DNA of 64,000 bases from Streptomyces sp. ITFR-21 (GTDB lineage: Bacteria > Actinomycetota > Actinomycetes > Streptomycetales > Streptomycetaceae): positions 868,001 to 932,000 of the forward strand of contig NZ_CP134605.1 of assembly GCF_031844685.1 (NCBI RefSeq). Reading direction: 5' to 3'. Made by a program: the position numbers and the translations under genes. Of the stretch, positions 10,012 through 18,147 are shown in pieces. The notes beneath the pieces are model-generated. The model saw only the letters and a program-made list of their open reading frames with translations. It was not told where the DNA came from and ran no database searches. Each line of letters begins with the position of its first letter. Positions within the stretch are counted from its first letter, which is position 1.

Positions 10012-10578
10012 TCAGCTCCCCGCGGCCACGGCCTTGAGTTCGGCGAGCGACTCCCGCATGAGCTGTGCCAGGTCCTGCTTGCCGGTTCCGTCGGTCCAGC
10101 GCCCGAACGCGATCTTGAAGACGGCGATCCCCGCCTCGGCGGTCAGGCTCGCGGCCGGTTCGCTGACACCGCGGCGGCGCAGTGTGTCGGCCAGGGCTGC
10201 GGACAGCGACGCGAGCTTGATCAGCTCGCGTTCCCTGAGCTCCGCGTTGGCCGCGATGACGACTTGGCGCTGCCGGGCGAACTCGTGGCGCTCGGCGAAG
10301 AGTTCGCCGACGGCGTCGAGCACCGCGGCTATCGCGTCGATCGGCGCCGCGGTGTCCGGGGTGCCGGCCAGGGTGTCGACGAAGAACTCCTGCAGCGGGC
10401 CCGCGCCCGCGAACAGCACCTCGCGCTTGTCGGCGTAGTGCCGGAAGAACGTCCGCTCGGTGAGCCCCGCCCGTTTGGCGATCTCCGCCGCGGTGGTCTG
10501 GTCGAACCCGCGCTCGCGGTAGAGCTCCATCGCCGCCCGTTCCAGCCGGCCGCGCGCGTCCGGCTCCCATCGACTCAT
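10012..10578 (-). CDS. TetR-family transcriptional repressor
   Basis: This 188-aa protein has an N-terminal TetR helix-turn-helix (ERAAMELYRERGFDQTTAAEI, then LTERTFFRHYADKREVLF) and a helical ligand domain with no recognised specificity. It is divergent from an NAD-dependent epimerase-like gene. The 122-bp gap holds two copies of a palindromic element, so it most likely represses that gene and itself. ATG at 10578 begins six residues before the first helix, as usual. Confidence 0.92.
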   Translation of the reverse strand: MSRWEPDARGRLERAAMELYRERGFDQTTAAEIAKRAGLTERTFFRHYADKREVLFAGAGPLQEFFVDTLAGTPDTAAPIDAIAAVLDAVGELFAERHEFARQRQVVIAANAELRERELIKLASLSAALADTLRRRGVSEPAASLTAEAGIAVFKIAFGRWTDGTGKQDLAQLMRESLAELKAVAAGS

Positions 10579-10593
10579 ACCCGGATCCTACGC

Positions 10594-10612
10594 GATGGCA
10601 GCGGCTGACATC
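10594..10612. promoter_or_regulatory. Putative TetR operator, copy 1
   Basis: GATGGCAGCGGCTGACATC has inverted arms GATG.CAG and CTG.CATC around three bases. It lies 16 bp upstream of the TetR start. A second copy lies 32 bp away (start to start), close to three helical turns. Confidence 0.65.
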
Positions 10613-10625
10613 GAGTGCTACGGTT

Positions 10626-10644
10626 GATGACAGCATCTGACATC
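10626..10644. promoter_or_regulatory. Putative TetR operator, copy 2
   Basis: GATGACAGCATCTGACATC repeats the layout of copy 1 (arms GATG.CAG and CTG.CATC) in the same gap, on the side nearer the epimerase gene. Both copies are followed by GA. Confidence 0.65.
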
Positions 10645-10700
10645 GACTCTCCCGGCGCGAGCCCGCGACGGGGGCGGTCGACGCACCCGGAGGTCTTCCC

Positions 10701-11630
10701 ATGCGTGTTTTCGTCACCGGCGCGTCCGGCTGGATCGGATCCGCCGTCGTCCCCGAGCTCATCGGCGCGGGTCACCAGGTCGTCGGTCTCGCCCGCTCGG
10801 ACGCCTCGGCCGCCGCGCTCACCGCGGCCGGGGCCGAGGTACGGCGCGGCACCCTGGACGATCCGGAGGCGCTGCGCGGTGCCGCCGCCGAGTCGGACGG
10901 CGTGATCCACCTCGCGTTCAAGCACGATCTGGCCTTCTCCGGGCAGTTCGACGACGCCACCGCCGCGGACCGGCGGGCGATCGAGACGTTCGGCGAGGCG
11001 CTCGCGGGCAGCGAGCGGCCGTTCGTGATCGCCTCCGGGACGCTCGGGCTCACCCCCGGCCGGGTGGCCACCGAGCAGGACAGGCGCGAACCCGAGTCGG
11101 CGCCGCTCCCCGGCGGGCCGGCGGCACGGCTGGGCAACGCACACCTGACGCTCGCCCTCGCCTCCCGCGGTGTCAGCTCGTCCGTGGTGCGGCTCGCCCC
11201 GACGGTGCACGGCGAGGGCGACAACGGCTTCGTCGCGACGCTGGTCGCCATCGCCCGCGACAAGGGCGTCTCGGGCTACCTCGGCGACGGGGCCAACCGC
11301 TGGCCGGCCGTGCACCGGTACGACGCCGCGCAGCTCTTCCGGCTGGCGCTGGAGAAGGCCCCGGCGGGATCGGTCCTGCACGGGATCGCCGAGGAGGGGG
11401 TGCCGGTCCGGTCCGTCGCCGAGGTGATCGGGCGGCATCTCGGGGTGCCGGTGGTCGCGGTCTCCGCCGAGAAGGCGGGTGCGCACTTCGGCTGGATGGC
11501 CGGCTTCCTGGGCGCCGACAGCCCGGCGTCGAACACCCGGACCCGTGAACTGCTGGGGTGGCAGCCGACCCGGCCCGGCCTCATCGAGGACCTCGACAAG
11601 GGGCACTACTTCAGCAGCCCGTCCGCCTGA
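10701..11630 (+). CDS. NAD(P)-dependent epimerase/SDR-family oxidoreductase
   Basis: This 309-aa atypical or extended SDR has the nucleotide-binding motif VFVTGASGWIGSAVVPELI at the very N-terminus and GVIHLAFKHD as the fourth strand. It lacks the classical YxxxK in the usual place: the region after IASGTLGLTPG is short. It resembles the proteins annotated SDR family oxidoreductase that sit beside TetR genes and are induced by small molecules. GGAGG lies 8-12 nt before ATG 10701. Control by the divergent TetR is inferred from the shared gap with two operator-like palindromes. The substrate is unknown. Confidence 0.88.
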   Translation: MRVFVTGASGWIGSAVVPELIGAGHQVVGLARSDASAAALTAAGAEVRRGTLDDPEALRGAAAESDGVIHLAFKHDLAFSGQFDDATAADRRAIETFGEALAGSERPFVIASGTLGLTPGRVATEQDRREPESAPLPGGPAARLGNAHLTLALASRGVSSSVVRLAPTVHGEGDNGFVATLVAIARDKGVSGYLGDGANRWPAVHRYDAAQLFRLALEKAPAGSVLHGIAEEGVPVRSVAEVIGRHLGVPVVAVSAEKAGAHFGWMAGFLGADSPASNTRTRELLGWQPTRPGLIEDLDKGHYFSSPSA

Positions 11631-11812
11631 CCGGCCGTCACCCCTCCCCCACCGGGCCGGGCGGCGGACCGGACCGGAACGCCGGTGCCGCTCGGCATGC
11701 GGCGGCTGTGTGAGGAGTTCGGCCCGTGGCGGACACGGACGTGTCATCGGTGGGTAACACCCGCTCCCTCGTTTCTTTCGCTCGACAGGAACACGTGACA
11801 GGGGTCACCCCC

Positions 11813-12480
11813 ATGACCGCCACCGCACCGTCCGTCCGTCCCGACCCGCCCGACGGCCCGACGGCCCGGCCGGCGACGGCCCGGCCGGCCTGACCGGCTT
11901 CGGCTACCGCCAGGAGCTCCACCGCACGCTCGGCCGCTCCGCGTCCTTCGCGGCCGGCTTCTCCTTCATCCCCGTCCCGACCGCCGTCTCCCGGTTCTTC
12001 GCCTTCGGCTACTCCTTCGGCGGCTCCCCCTTCTTCTGACCTGGCCCGCCGCGCTCGCCGGCCAGCTCCTCATCGCCCCCCTGCTCCGCCGAACTCGCCG
12101 CGCGCTACCCGATCTCCGGCGCCGTCCACCAGTGGTCGAGCCGGCCCGGCGGCAGGGTCTCCGGCTGGTACGCCGGCTGCGTTCCGGACTCCCGTCCGGC
12201 ACCGACGAGTCGGGCAGCCCCCCCTTTTTCGCTGGGCCGTTTTCGCGTCCCGGTCAACGCCCCGGCCCTCCTGTGCGGCCTCGCCATGACCGTCGGCCTC
12301 GCCTGGCCCCGCGCCGCCGTCTACGACCCGTCGGGCGGCCGTGGGTACTTCCTGTGGCTCACCCTGCTGTTCCTGCTGGTCGTGGTGGCACTGGGCCTCC
12401 GCTGGCGGACGGCGCGGGCACGGCGCGGAGTCCTCCCCACGCCGGGTCCCGTCCGCGGCACCTCCCGTTTCCGCCCGTCC
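11813..12480 (+). pseudogene. APC-superfamily amino-acid permease, heavily degraded
   Basis: ATG 11813 opens a 26-codon frame that stops. A neighbouring frame then reads LTGFGYRQELHRTLGRSASF and AAGFSFIPVPTAVSRFFAFG, the N-terminal membrane segment of APC permeases, ending at TGA near 12037. Another frame continues AELAARYPISGAVHQWSS and GGRVSGWYAG. A large deletion follows, and the last pieces are NAPALLCGLAMTVGLAWP and YFLWLTLLFLLVVVALGLRW, a C-terminal helix pair. At least two frameshifts, one stop and one internal deletion are visible. Such permeases commonly accompany UAAP genes, so this was probably the transporter of the neighbouring urea-amidolyase locus. Confidence 0.82.
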
Positions 12481-12501
12481 CCATCCGCGCCCGCGGTCGT
12501 C

Positions 12502-13161
12502 CTAGGACCCGTCCCGGAGGCGGGCGAGGGCGTCGGGGCCCACGCCCGCGATGCGGAGGGCGGCGTCGGCCGCGGCGGCGGCCGTGACGGGGACGGGTCG
12601 GGAGGGGGTGGCACGGTGGACCAGGATGAGGCCCTCGACCAGGGCGAAGAGAAGGTCGGCGCGCAGGGCGAGGTCGGCGGGGGTGAGGGCGGCGCCGGGG
12701 GCGGTGGCCGACAGGAGGTCGGCGTAGGCGGCCTTGAGGGCGGTACGGGCCCGGTGGAAGCCGGCGAAGCGGGGGGAGGCGACCTCGGGGAGGAGGTAGA
12801 GGGCGCCGAGGTTGTGCGGGCCGGCGCACAGGAGTTCCGCGTCAGAGCGGCACAGCTCCCACAGGCGGAGCTCAGCGGGGCGGGTGTCGTCGGCGATCAG
12901 CACCCGGGCCAGGTCGAGGGACGGGGTGACCGTGCCGTCCAGGAGTTCGGCGAGCAGGTCCTCCTTGCCGCCGACGTAGTGGTACATCGACGCCTGCCGC
13001 ATACCCGCCCGTTCGGCCAGCGCCCTGGTCGTGGTGGCGGTGTACCCGCGGGTGGTGAAGAGCTCGGCCGCCGCCGCGAGCAGCTCCTCCCGCGCGCTCA
13101 TCCCGCTGTCCGGACGCTGCTGTGCCCGCGGCCGGCCGACCCGTCTGCTGTTGACGCTCAC
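12502..13161 (-). CDS. TetR-family regulator of the UAAP locus
   Basis: This 219-aa protein has a TetR DNA-binding domain (REELLAAAAELFTTRGYTAT, then MRQASMYHYVGGKEDLLAEL) and a C-terminal helical domain typical of the regulators paired with urea-amidolyase-associated genes. The frame is open to 13260. GTG at 13161 (VNSRRVGRPRAQQ) is preferred because the upstream 33 residues are Gly/Cys-rich and the extension would approach the operator. It is divergent from UAAP1, and a long palindrome at 13269-13292 lies between them. It overlaps the dead end of the permease remnant on the other strand. Confidence 0.88.
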   Translation of the reverse strand: MSVNSRRVGRPRAQQRPDSGMSAREELLAAAAELFTTRGYTATTTRALAERAGMRQASMYHYVGGKEDLLAELLDGTVTPSLDLARVLIADDTRPAELRLWELCRSDAELLCAGPHNLGALYLLPEVASPRFAGFHRARTALKAAYADLLSATAPGAALTPADLALRADLLFALVEGLILVHRATPSRPVPVTAAAAADAALRIAGVGPDALARLRDGS

Positions 13162-13268
13162 CGACTGATCGTCGCACAGCCCGTGGCCAGTGCAGCCCCG
13201 CCCGTCCCGTGAGCACCCGGTAACCCCGCCGCAACCCCCGGGCAACCGGGTCGAAGTCACCGCCGCCT

Positions 13269-13292
13269 ACTTTCTGTCGGACGACAGAAAGT
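13269..13292. promoter_or_regulatory. Operator palindrome upstream of UAAP1
   Basis: The half-site ACTTTCTGTCG is followed by its reverse complement CGACAGAAAGT, with two bases (GA) between. It is 35 bp before the GTG of UAAP1 and 108 bp before the divergent TetR start. This is the best candidate TetR binding site. Confidence 0.8.
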
Positions 13293-13326
13293 CACCCGCC
13301 GAGCCGGACCGGAGGTGTGTCGCACC

Positions 13327-14178
13327 GTGGCGACGAGAAGCACCAGGACATCGAAGGCGGCGTCGAGAGCCGCGATGACGACGGACACGGCCCACGCCGC
13401 CCGCGACCACGCCCGCGCCCAGGCGCGCGGTCGGACCCGCGGCGGCGCGATGCCGACCGTGCCCGCGCCGGACGGCCTGCTGTGGGCCGAAACCGTCGCG
13501 GGCGGCGGCTACACCCACAAGACACTGGCCCGCGGCACCGAACTGCGCCTCGCGGACCCCACCGGCGACGCCTGCGCCCACCTGCTGCTCTTCGTCGACG
13601 GCCGCCCCTGGGAGCGGCTGAACACCGCCGACACCGCCAAGGTCCAGTGGAACGCCTACCTCGGCGCCGGCCAGCTCCTGCTGTCCGACCAGGGCCGGGT
13701 CCTCGCCTCCCTGATCGCGGACACCAGCGGCCGGCACGACACGCTGTGCGGTACGTCCACCGCGGTCCGCAACCAGGCGCGCTACGGCGACGGTTCACCG
13801 CACGGCCGCACCCCCTCCGGCCGCGAGCTGTTCAAACTGGCCGCCGCCAAGCACGGGTTGGCGCCCCGCGACCTGCCGCCGTCGCTCTCCTTCTTCCAGG
13901 GCGTACGCGTCGAGCCGGACGGTGTCCTGGAGTTCATCGGCTCGGCCGGCCCGAACACCGCCGTGGCGCTGCGGGCCGAGCAGCCGCTGACCGTGCTGCT
14001 GGCGAACGTGCCGCACCCGCTCGACCCCCGGCCGGCGTACACCTGCGGGCCGTTGGAGGTACGGGCCCGGCACGGCAGCCCGACCGCGCCGAGCGACCCG
14101 CTGTGGGACACCACCCCGGAGGGCCGCCGCGCCTTCCTCAACACCGCCGAGTACCTCGCCGCCAGGGGGATCGCGTGA
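13327..14178 (+). CDS. Urea amidolyase-associated protein UAAP1 (DUF1989)
   Basis: This protein belongs to the DUF1989/UAAP1 family, which accompanies urea carboxylase/allophanate hydrolase loci; its exact function is unsettled. Landmarks are LLWAETVAGGGYTHKTLARG, LRLADPTGDACAHLLLF, KVQWNAYLGAGQLLLSD, DTSGRHDTLCG and LPPSLSFFQGV. The His/Cys/Asp residues suggest a metal site, as in other DUF1989 proteins. GTG 13327 is picked because GGAGG lies 11 nt upstream; ATG 13375 (MTTDTAHAARDHARAQ) is equally possible and nearer the usual family length. The stop overlaps the UAAP2 start (GTGA). Confidence 0.9.
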   Translation: MATRSTRTSKAASRAAMTTDTAHAARDHARAQARGRTRGGAMPTVPAPDGLLWAETVAGGGYTHKTLARGTELRLADPTGDACAHLLLFVDGRPWERLNTADTAKVQWNAYLGAGQLLLSDQGRVLASLIADTSGRHDTLCGTSTAVRNQARYGDGSPHGRTPSGRELFKLAAAKHGLAPRDLPPSLSFFQGVRVEPDGVLEFIGSAGPNTAVALRAEQPLTVLLANVPHPLDPRPAYTCGPLEVRARHGSPTAPSDPLWDTTPEGRRAFLNTAEYLAARGIA

Positions 14179-14825
14179 CCGCCGGCACCGGCACCGTGAC
14201 GACCGTCGAAGCCCGCGCCCCCTGGTCGGCGGTGATCCCGGCCGGGGCCCTGCTCACCATCACCGACCTGCACGGCAACCAGACGGTGGACTTCCTCGTC
14301 TACGACGCCCACGACACCGCCGTCCGCTACAGCGCGCCCGACACCGTCCACGCCCAGGGCAACATCTTCCTCACCACCGGCAGCGTGCTGCTCTCCAACG
14401 AGCACACCCCGCTGATGACGGTGGTCGCCGACACCTGCGGCCGGCACGACACCATCGGCGGCGCCTGCTCCAAGGAGTCCAACACCCTGCGCTACGGCCA
14501 CCGCACCTGGTCGCAACACGCCTGCGTGGACAACTTCCTGGCCGAGGGCGCCCGTTGGGGGCTCGGCAAACGGGACCTGGTGAGCAACGTCAACTGGTAC
14601 ATGAACGTGCCGGTGGAGGACGACGGCACCCTCGGCATCGTGGACGGCATCTCCGCCCCCGGCCTCGAAGTGGTGCTGCGCGCCGAGACCGACGCCCTGG
14701 TACTGGTCTCCAACTGCCCCCAGATCAACAACCCCTGCAACGGCTTCGACCCGACCCCGGTACGGATGACGGTCACACCGGCCGGCGAGGCCGCGACCGC
14801 CCTGGCGGCGGTGGCGCGCGCATAA
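14175..14825 (+). CDS. Urea amidolyase-associated protein UAAP2 (DUF1989)
   Basis: This 216-aa DUF1989 paralogue of UAAP1 begins at a GTG that overlaps the previous stop, so the two are translationally coupled. Family landmarks: AVIPAGALLTITDLHGNQTV, DFLVYDAHDTAVRYSAPDTV, NIFLTTGSVLLSNEHTPLM, DTCGRHDTIGGACSKESNT, and CVDNFL. UAAP1 and UAAP2 normally precede urea carboxylase and allophanate hydrolase. Here only wreckage follows, so the two proteins have lost their usual enzyme context. The frame is undamaged, which suggests either a recent loss or a separate role. Confidence 0.9.
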   Translation: MTAGTGTVTTVEARAPWSAVIPAGALLTITDLHGNQTVDFLVYDAHDTAVRYSAPDTVHAQGNIFLTTGSVLLSNEHTPLMTVVADTCGRHDTIGGACSKESNTLRYGHRTWSQHACVDNFLAEGARWGLGKRDLVSNVNWYMNVPVEDDGTLGIVDGISAPGLEVVLRAETDALVLVSNCPQINNPCNGFDPTPVRMTVTPAGEAATALAAVARA

Positions 14826-14877
14826 GCCGCGACACCCCGACGCCCCGGAACGCCCCGCGCTCGCCGGACACCCCGCC

Positions 14878-15115
14878 CGCCCCGGCCGGCCCCTTCGACA
14901 CCCTGCTGATCGCCACCGGGGCGAGATCGCCGTCCGGATCATCCGTACCGCCCGCCGCATGGGGCTGCGCACGGTCGGCGCCCTCCCCCGCCCGATGGCG
15001 CTGGTCAGCGTCGAACCCGCCGGCGGCACCGCCGTCCCCGGCTTCCTCTGCGATCCGCAGGCCCTCCAAGGCACCGAGGACATCACCGGGTACGGCGGCT
15101 GGCGCGCCTACCCGG
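14878..15115 (+). pseudogene. Biotin carboxylase N-terminal scrap of a urea carboxylase, plus unidentified C-terminal scrap
   Basis: The frame FDTLLIAT breaks (two bases lost at 14919-14923), and the next frame reads GEIAVRIIRTARRMGLRTVG. Together these rebuild the start of biotin carboxylases (FDTLLIANRGEIAVRIIRTARR), expected for urea carboxylase behind UAAP2. The frame then passes straight into RPMALVSVEPAGGTAVPGF and DPQALQGTEDITGYGGWRAY, which I cannot assign but which looks protein-derived. More than 3 kb of the carboxylase/hydrolase pair must be gone if it was once complete. Confidence 0.65.
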
Positions 15116-15210
15116 TGGCCCGCCCGGCACCCCGACGGGCCACGTACCGCGGGCGACCGGGTGGCCCCCAGCCCGTCGGGCCGGGCCCGCCGGACGGCCG
15201 CCCCCAGGGC

Positions 15211-18030
15211 TCACCCCACCGAGGAGTACGCCACCACTCCGCGCAGCAGGCCGTCCACCGCGCGCCGGGAGTTGCGCCGCACCGGGCTGTTCTCCGGCGC
15301 CGCGTTGCCGATCTGGCCGAGGACGTCGATCAGCTGCTTGCACCAGCGTACGAAGTCGCCGGCCGGCATGTCGGCGTCGGACAGCACCGAGTCCAGACCG
15401 TGGCCGGACGCCCAGCGGTACGCGGCCCAGGCGAAGCCCAGGTCGGGCTCGCGCTGGCCGACGCCCTCGGTCTGGCTGATCCCGTGGTCCTCCTCCAGGG
15501 CGTCGAGCCGGCCCCAGATGCGGACCATCTCGCCCAGCGCGTCCTTGGCCCGGCCGGTCGGCAGCTTGGGCGCCACCGCGTCGTCGGAGTTCCGCGACTC
15601 GAAGACCAGCGCGGAGGCGCAGCCGGCCAGTTCGGCCGGGCCGAGGCCGTCCCACACCCCGTCGCGCAGGCATTCGCTGGCCAGCAGGTCGAGTTCGCCG
15701 TAGAGCCGGGCGAGCCGGCGGCCCTCCGGAGTGACCTTGTCGCCTTCCAGGTAGCCGAGTTCGGTGAGCACCGCGCAGACCCGGTCGAAGGTGCGGGCGA
15801 TGGTGTTGGTCCGCCCCTCGATCCGCCGCTCCAGCTGGTGGGTGTCGCGGCGCAGCCGGTGGTAGCGCTCGGCCCAGCGGGCGTGGTCCTCGCGCTCGTC
15901 GCAGCCGTGGCAGGGGTGCGCGCGGATCGCGGCCCGCAGCCGGGCGATCTCGTTGTCGTCAGCCGCCGCCGAGCGCTGCCTGCGGTGCCTGGCGGGCTCC
16001 GCCCAGCCCGCGGTGCCGGCCTTGCCGCGCATCGCGGAGGCCAGGTCGCGGCGGGACTGCGGGCTGCGCGGGTTGAACGACTTGGGGATCCGCATCCGGT
16101 CCAGCGCCTCCACCGGCACCGGGAAGTCCATCTGTCCCAGCCGCTTGACCTGCCGTTCCGCGGTGAGCACCAGCGGCCGGGGCCCGTCCTGGTACTCGTC
16201 GAACCGCCGGCCGTCGGACCGCCCGGCCGGGATGCCGGGCTCCAGGACCAGCGCGAGGCCGGCGTACTTGCCGGCCGGCACCTGGATGATGTCGCCGGGC
16301 TTGAGCTTCTCCAGTGCCTCCGAGGACGCCGCCCGGCGCTGGAGCGCGCCCTGCCGGGACAGTTCGGCCTCGCGCTCCTTCAGCTCCCGCCGCAAGGTCA
16401 TGTACTCGTCGAAGTCGCCGAGGTGGCAGGTCATCGAGCCCTTGTAGCCGTCGAGCCCCTCCTCGTTGCGCTGCACCTGCTTGGAGATGCCGACCACCGA
16501 GCGGTCCGCCTGGAACTGGGCGAAGGAGGTCTCCAGCAGTTCGCGGGACTTGTGCCGCCCGAACTGGCCGACGAGGTTGACCGCCATGTTGTACGACGGC
16601 TTGAAGGACGACCGCAGCGGATAGGTGCGGGTGCCGGCCAGGCCGGCGACGATCGCCGGGTCGAAGCCGCGCTGCCACAGCACCACCGCGTGGCCCTCGA
16701 CGTCGATGCCGCGGCGCCCGGCCCGGCCGGTGAGCTGGGTGTACTCGCCGGGGGTGATGTCGGCGTGGGTCTCGCCGTTCCACTTGACGAGCTTTTCCAG
16801 GATGACCGTACGGGCCGGCATGTTGATGCCGAGCGCCAGCGTCTCGGTGGCGAAGACCGCCTTGACCAGGCCCTGGACGAAGAGCTCCTCGACCACTTCC
16901 TTGAACGTCGGCAGCATGCCGGCGTGGTGGGCCGCGATGCCGCGCTCCAGGCCCTCCAGCCACTCGAAGTACCCGAGCACGTGCAGGTCCTCGTCGGGGA
17001 TGGCGCGGGTGCGCTCCTCGACGACCGCCCGGACCCGGGCCCGGTTCTCGTCGCTGTTCAGCCGCAGGCCCGCCTGCAGGCACTGCTGCACGGCGGCCTC
17101 GCAGCCGGCCCGGCTGAAGATGAAGGTGATCGCGGGCAGCAGCCCCTCGGAGTCCAGCCGCTCGATGACCTCCGCCCGGCCGGGGGTCCAGGTCCGGCTG
17201 CGGGCCCGCCGCTCCCGCTCGCGGTCGGCCTCCCGGCCGCGCTTGGCCCGCGGGTGGTAGGTGCGCTGGTTCTCCTCGCGGGCCAGCCGCAGCAGGTCCG
17301 CGCTGACCTCGCGCCGGCCGCGGTTGTCGGTGGCGCCGGCCCGCTCCTCGAACAGGTCGTACATCCGGCGGCCGGCCATCACGTGCTGCCACAGCGGGAC
17401 CGGGCGGTGCTCGGAGACGATCACCTGGGTGTCGCCGCGTACCGTGTCGAGCCAGTCGCCGAACTCCTCGGCGTTGGAGACCGTCGCGGACAGCGACACC
17501 AGGGTCACCGACGGCGGCAGGTGGATGATCACCTCCTCCCACACCGCGCCGCGGAAGCGGTCGGAGAGGTAGTGCACCTCGTCCATCACCACGTAGCCGA
17601 GGCCCTCCAGGACGGCGGAGTTCGCGTACAGCATGTTCCGCAGCACTTCGGTGGTCATGACGATCACCGGGGCGTCGCCGTTGACGCTGTTGTCGCCGGT
17701 GAGCAGGCCGACCTTGTCGGCGCCGTAGCGCTGGGCGAGGTCGTTGTACTTCTGGTTGGACAGTGCCTTGATGGGCGTGGTGTAGAAGCACTTGCGGCCC
17801 TCTGCGAGGGCGAGGTGGACGGCGAACTCGCCGACGATGGTCTTGCCCGACCCGGTGGGCGCGGCGACCAGGACGCCGCTGCCGGCCTCCAGCGCCGTGC
17901 ACGCCTCTATCTGGAACGGGTCGAGGCCGAACTCGTACAGTTCGCGGAACCGGGCGAGTGCGGTGGCGTTCTCTGCGGCGCGGCGCCGGCTGGCGGCGAA
18001 GCGCTCGGCGGGGGACATCTCTTCGGTCAT
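15211..18030 (-). CDS. helY: Ski2-like DEAD/DExH RNA helicase HelY
   Basis: This protein of about 940 aa is an ATP-dependent RNA helicase. Seen motifs are LVAAPTGSGKTIVGE (Walker A), TPIKALSNQKYND (Ia), VIVMTTEVLRNML, VVMDEVHYL (DEVH, motif II), SLSATVSNAEEFG (III), and LALGINMPARTVI with TQLTGRAGRRGID (V-VI). A long C-terminal Ski2/Mtr4-like region follows. The frame is open to 18063; the ATG at 18030 (MTEEMSPAERF) fits related proteins best, with 18039 close behind. It is the last gene of the tatA-tatC-lipid kinase-helY run, 117 bp after the lipid kinase gene. Confidence 0.93.
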   Translation of the reverse strand: MTEEMSPAERFAASRRRAAENATALARFRELYEFGLDPFQIEACTALEAGSGVLVAAPTGSGKTIVGEFAVHLALAEGRKCFYTTPIKALSNQKYNDLAQRYGADKVGLLTGDNSVNGDAPVIVMTTEVLRNMLYANSAVLEGLGYVVMDEVHYLSDRFRGAVWEEVIIHLPPSVTLVSLSATVSNAEEFGDWLDTVRGDTQVIVSEHRPVPLWQHVMAGRRMYDLFEERAGATDNRGRREVSADLLRLAREENQRTYHPRAKRGREADRERERRARSRTWTPGRAEVIERLDSEGLLPAITFIFSRAGCEAAVQQCLQAGLRLNSDENRARVRAVVEERTRAIPDEDLHVLGYFEWLEGLERGIAAHHAGMLPTFKEVVEELFVQGLVKAVFATETLALGINMPARTVILEKLVKWNGETHADITPGEYTQLTGRAGRRGIDVEGHAVVLWQRGFDPAIVAGLAGTRTYPLRSSFKPSYNMAVNLVGQFGRHKSRELLETSFAQFQADRSVVGISKQVQRNEEGLDGYKGSMTCHLGDFDEYMTLRRELKEREAELSRQGALQRRAASSEALEKLKPGDIIQVPAGKYAGLALVLEPGIPAGRSDGRRFDEYQDGPRPLVLTAERQVKRLGQMDFPVPVEALDRMRIPKSFNPRSPQSRRDLASAMRGKAGTAGWAEPARHRRQRSAAADDNEIARLRAAIRAHPCHGCDEREDHARWAERYHRLRRDTHQLERRIEGRTNTIARTFDRVCAVLTELGYLEGDKVTPEGRRLARLYGELDLLASECLRDGVWDGLGPAELAGCASALVFESRNSDDAVAPKLPTGRAKDALGEMVRIWGRLDALEEDHGISQTEGVGQREPDLGFAWAAYRWASGHGLDSVLSDADMPAGDFVRWCKQLIDVLGQIGNAAPENSPVRRNSRRAVDGLLRGVVAYSSVG

Positions 18031-18147
18031 CTCGTCCATGAGCCTACCCGTCGGCACCGACACGGCGCGTGATCTTATGGGCCCGAGGTGGGATCCCCCG
18101 GGGCAACGTTGACGACACCGACGGTCCCTACCCCCTTCCGGCCGTCC

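Noticed and set aside
14959..18072. A 1037-codon open frame on the plus strand opposite helY
   Set aside because: It is exactly antisense to a gene with all helicase motifs. Long antisense frames are expected in DNA with very high third-position GC, and its product is low-complexity with no domain.
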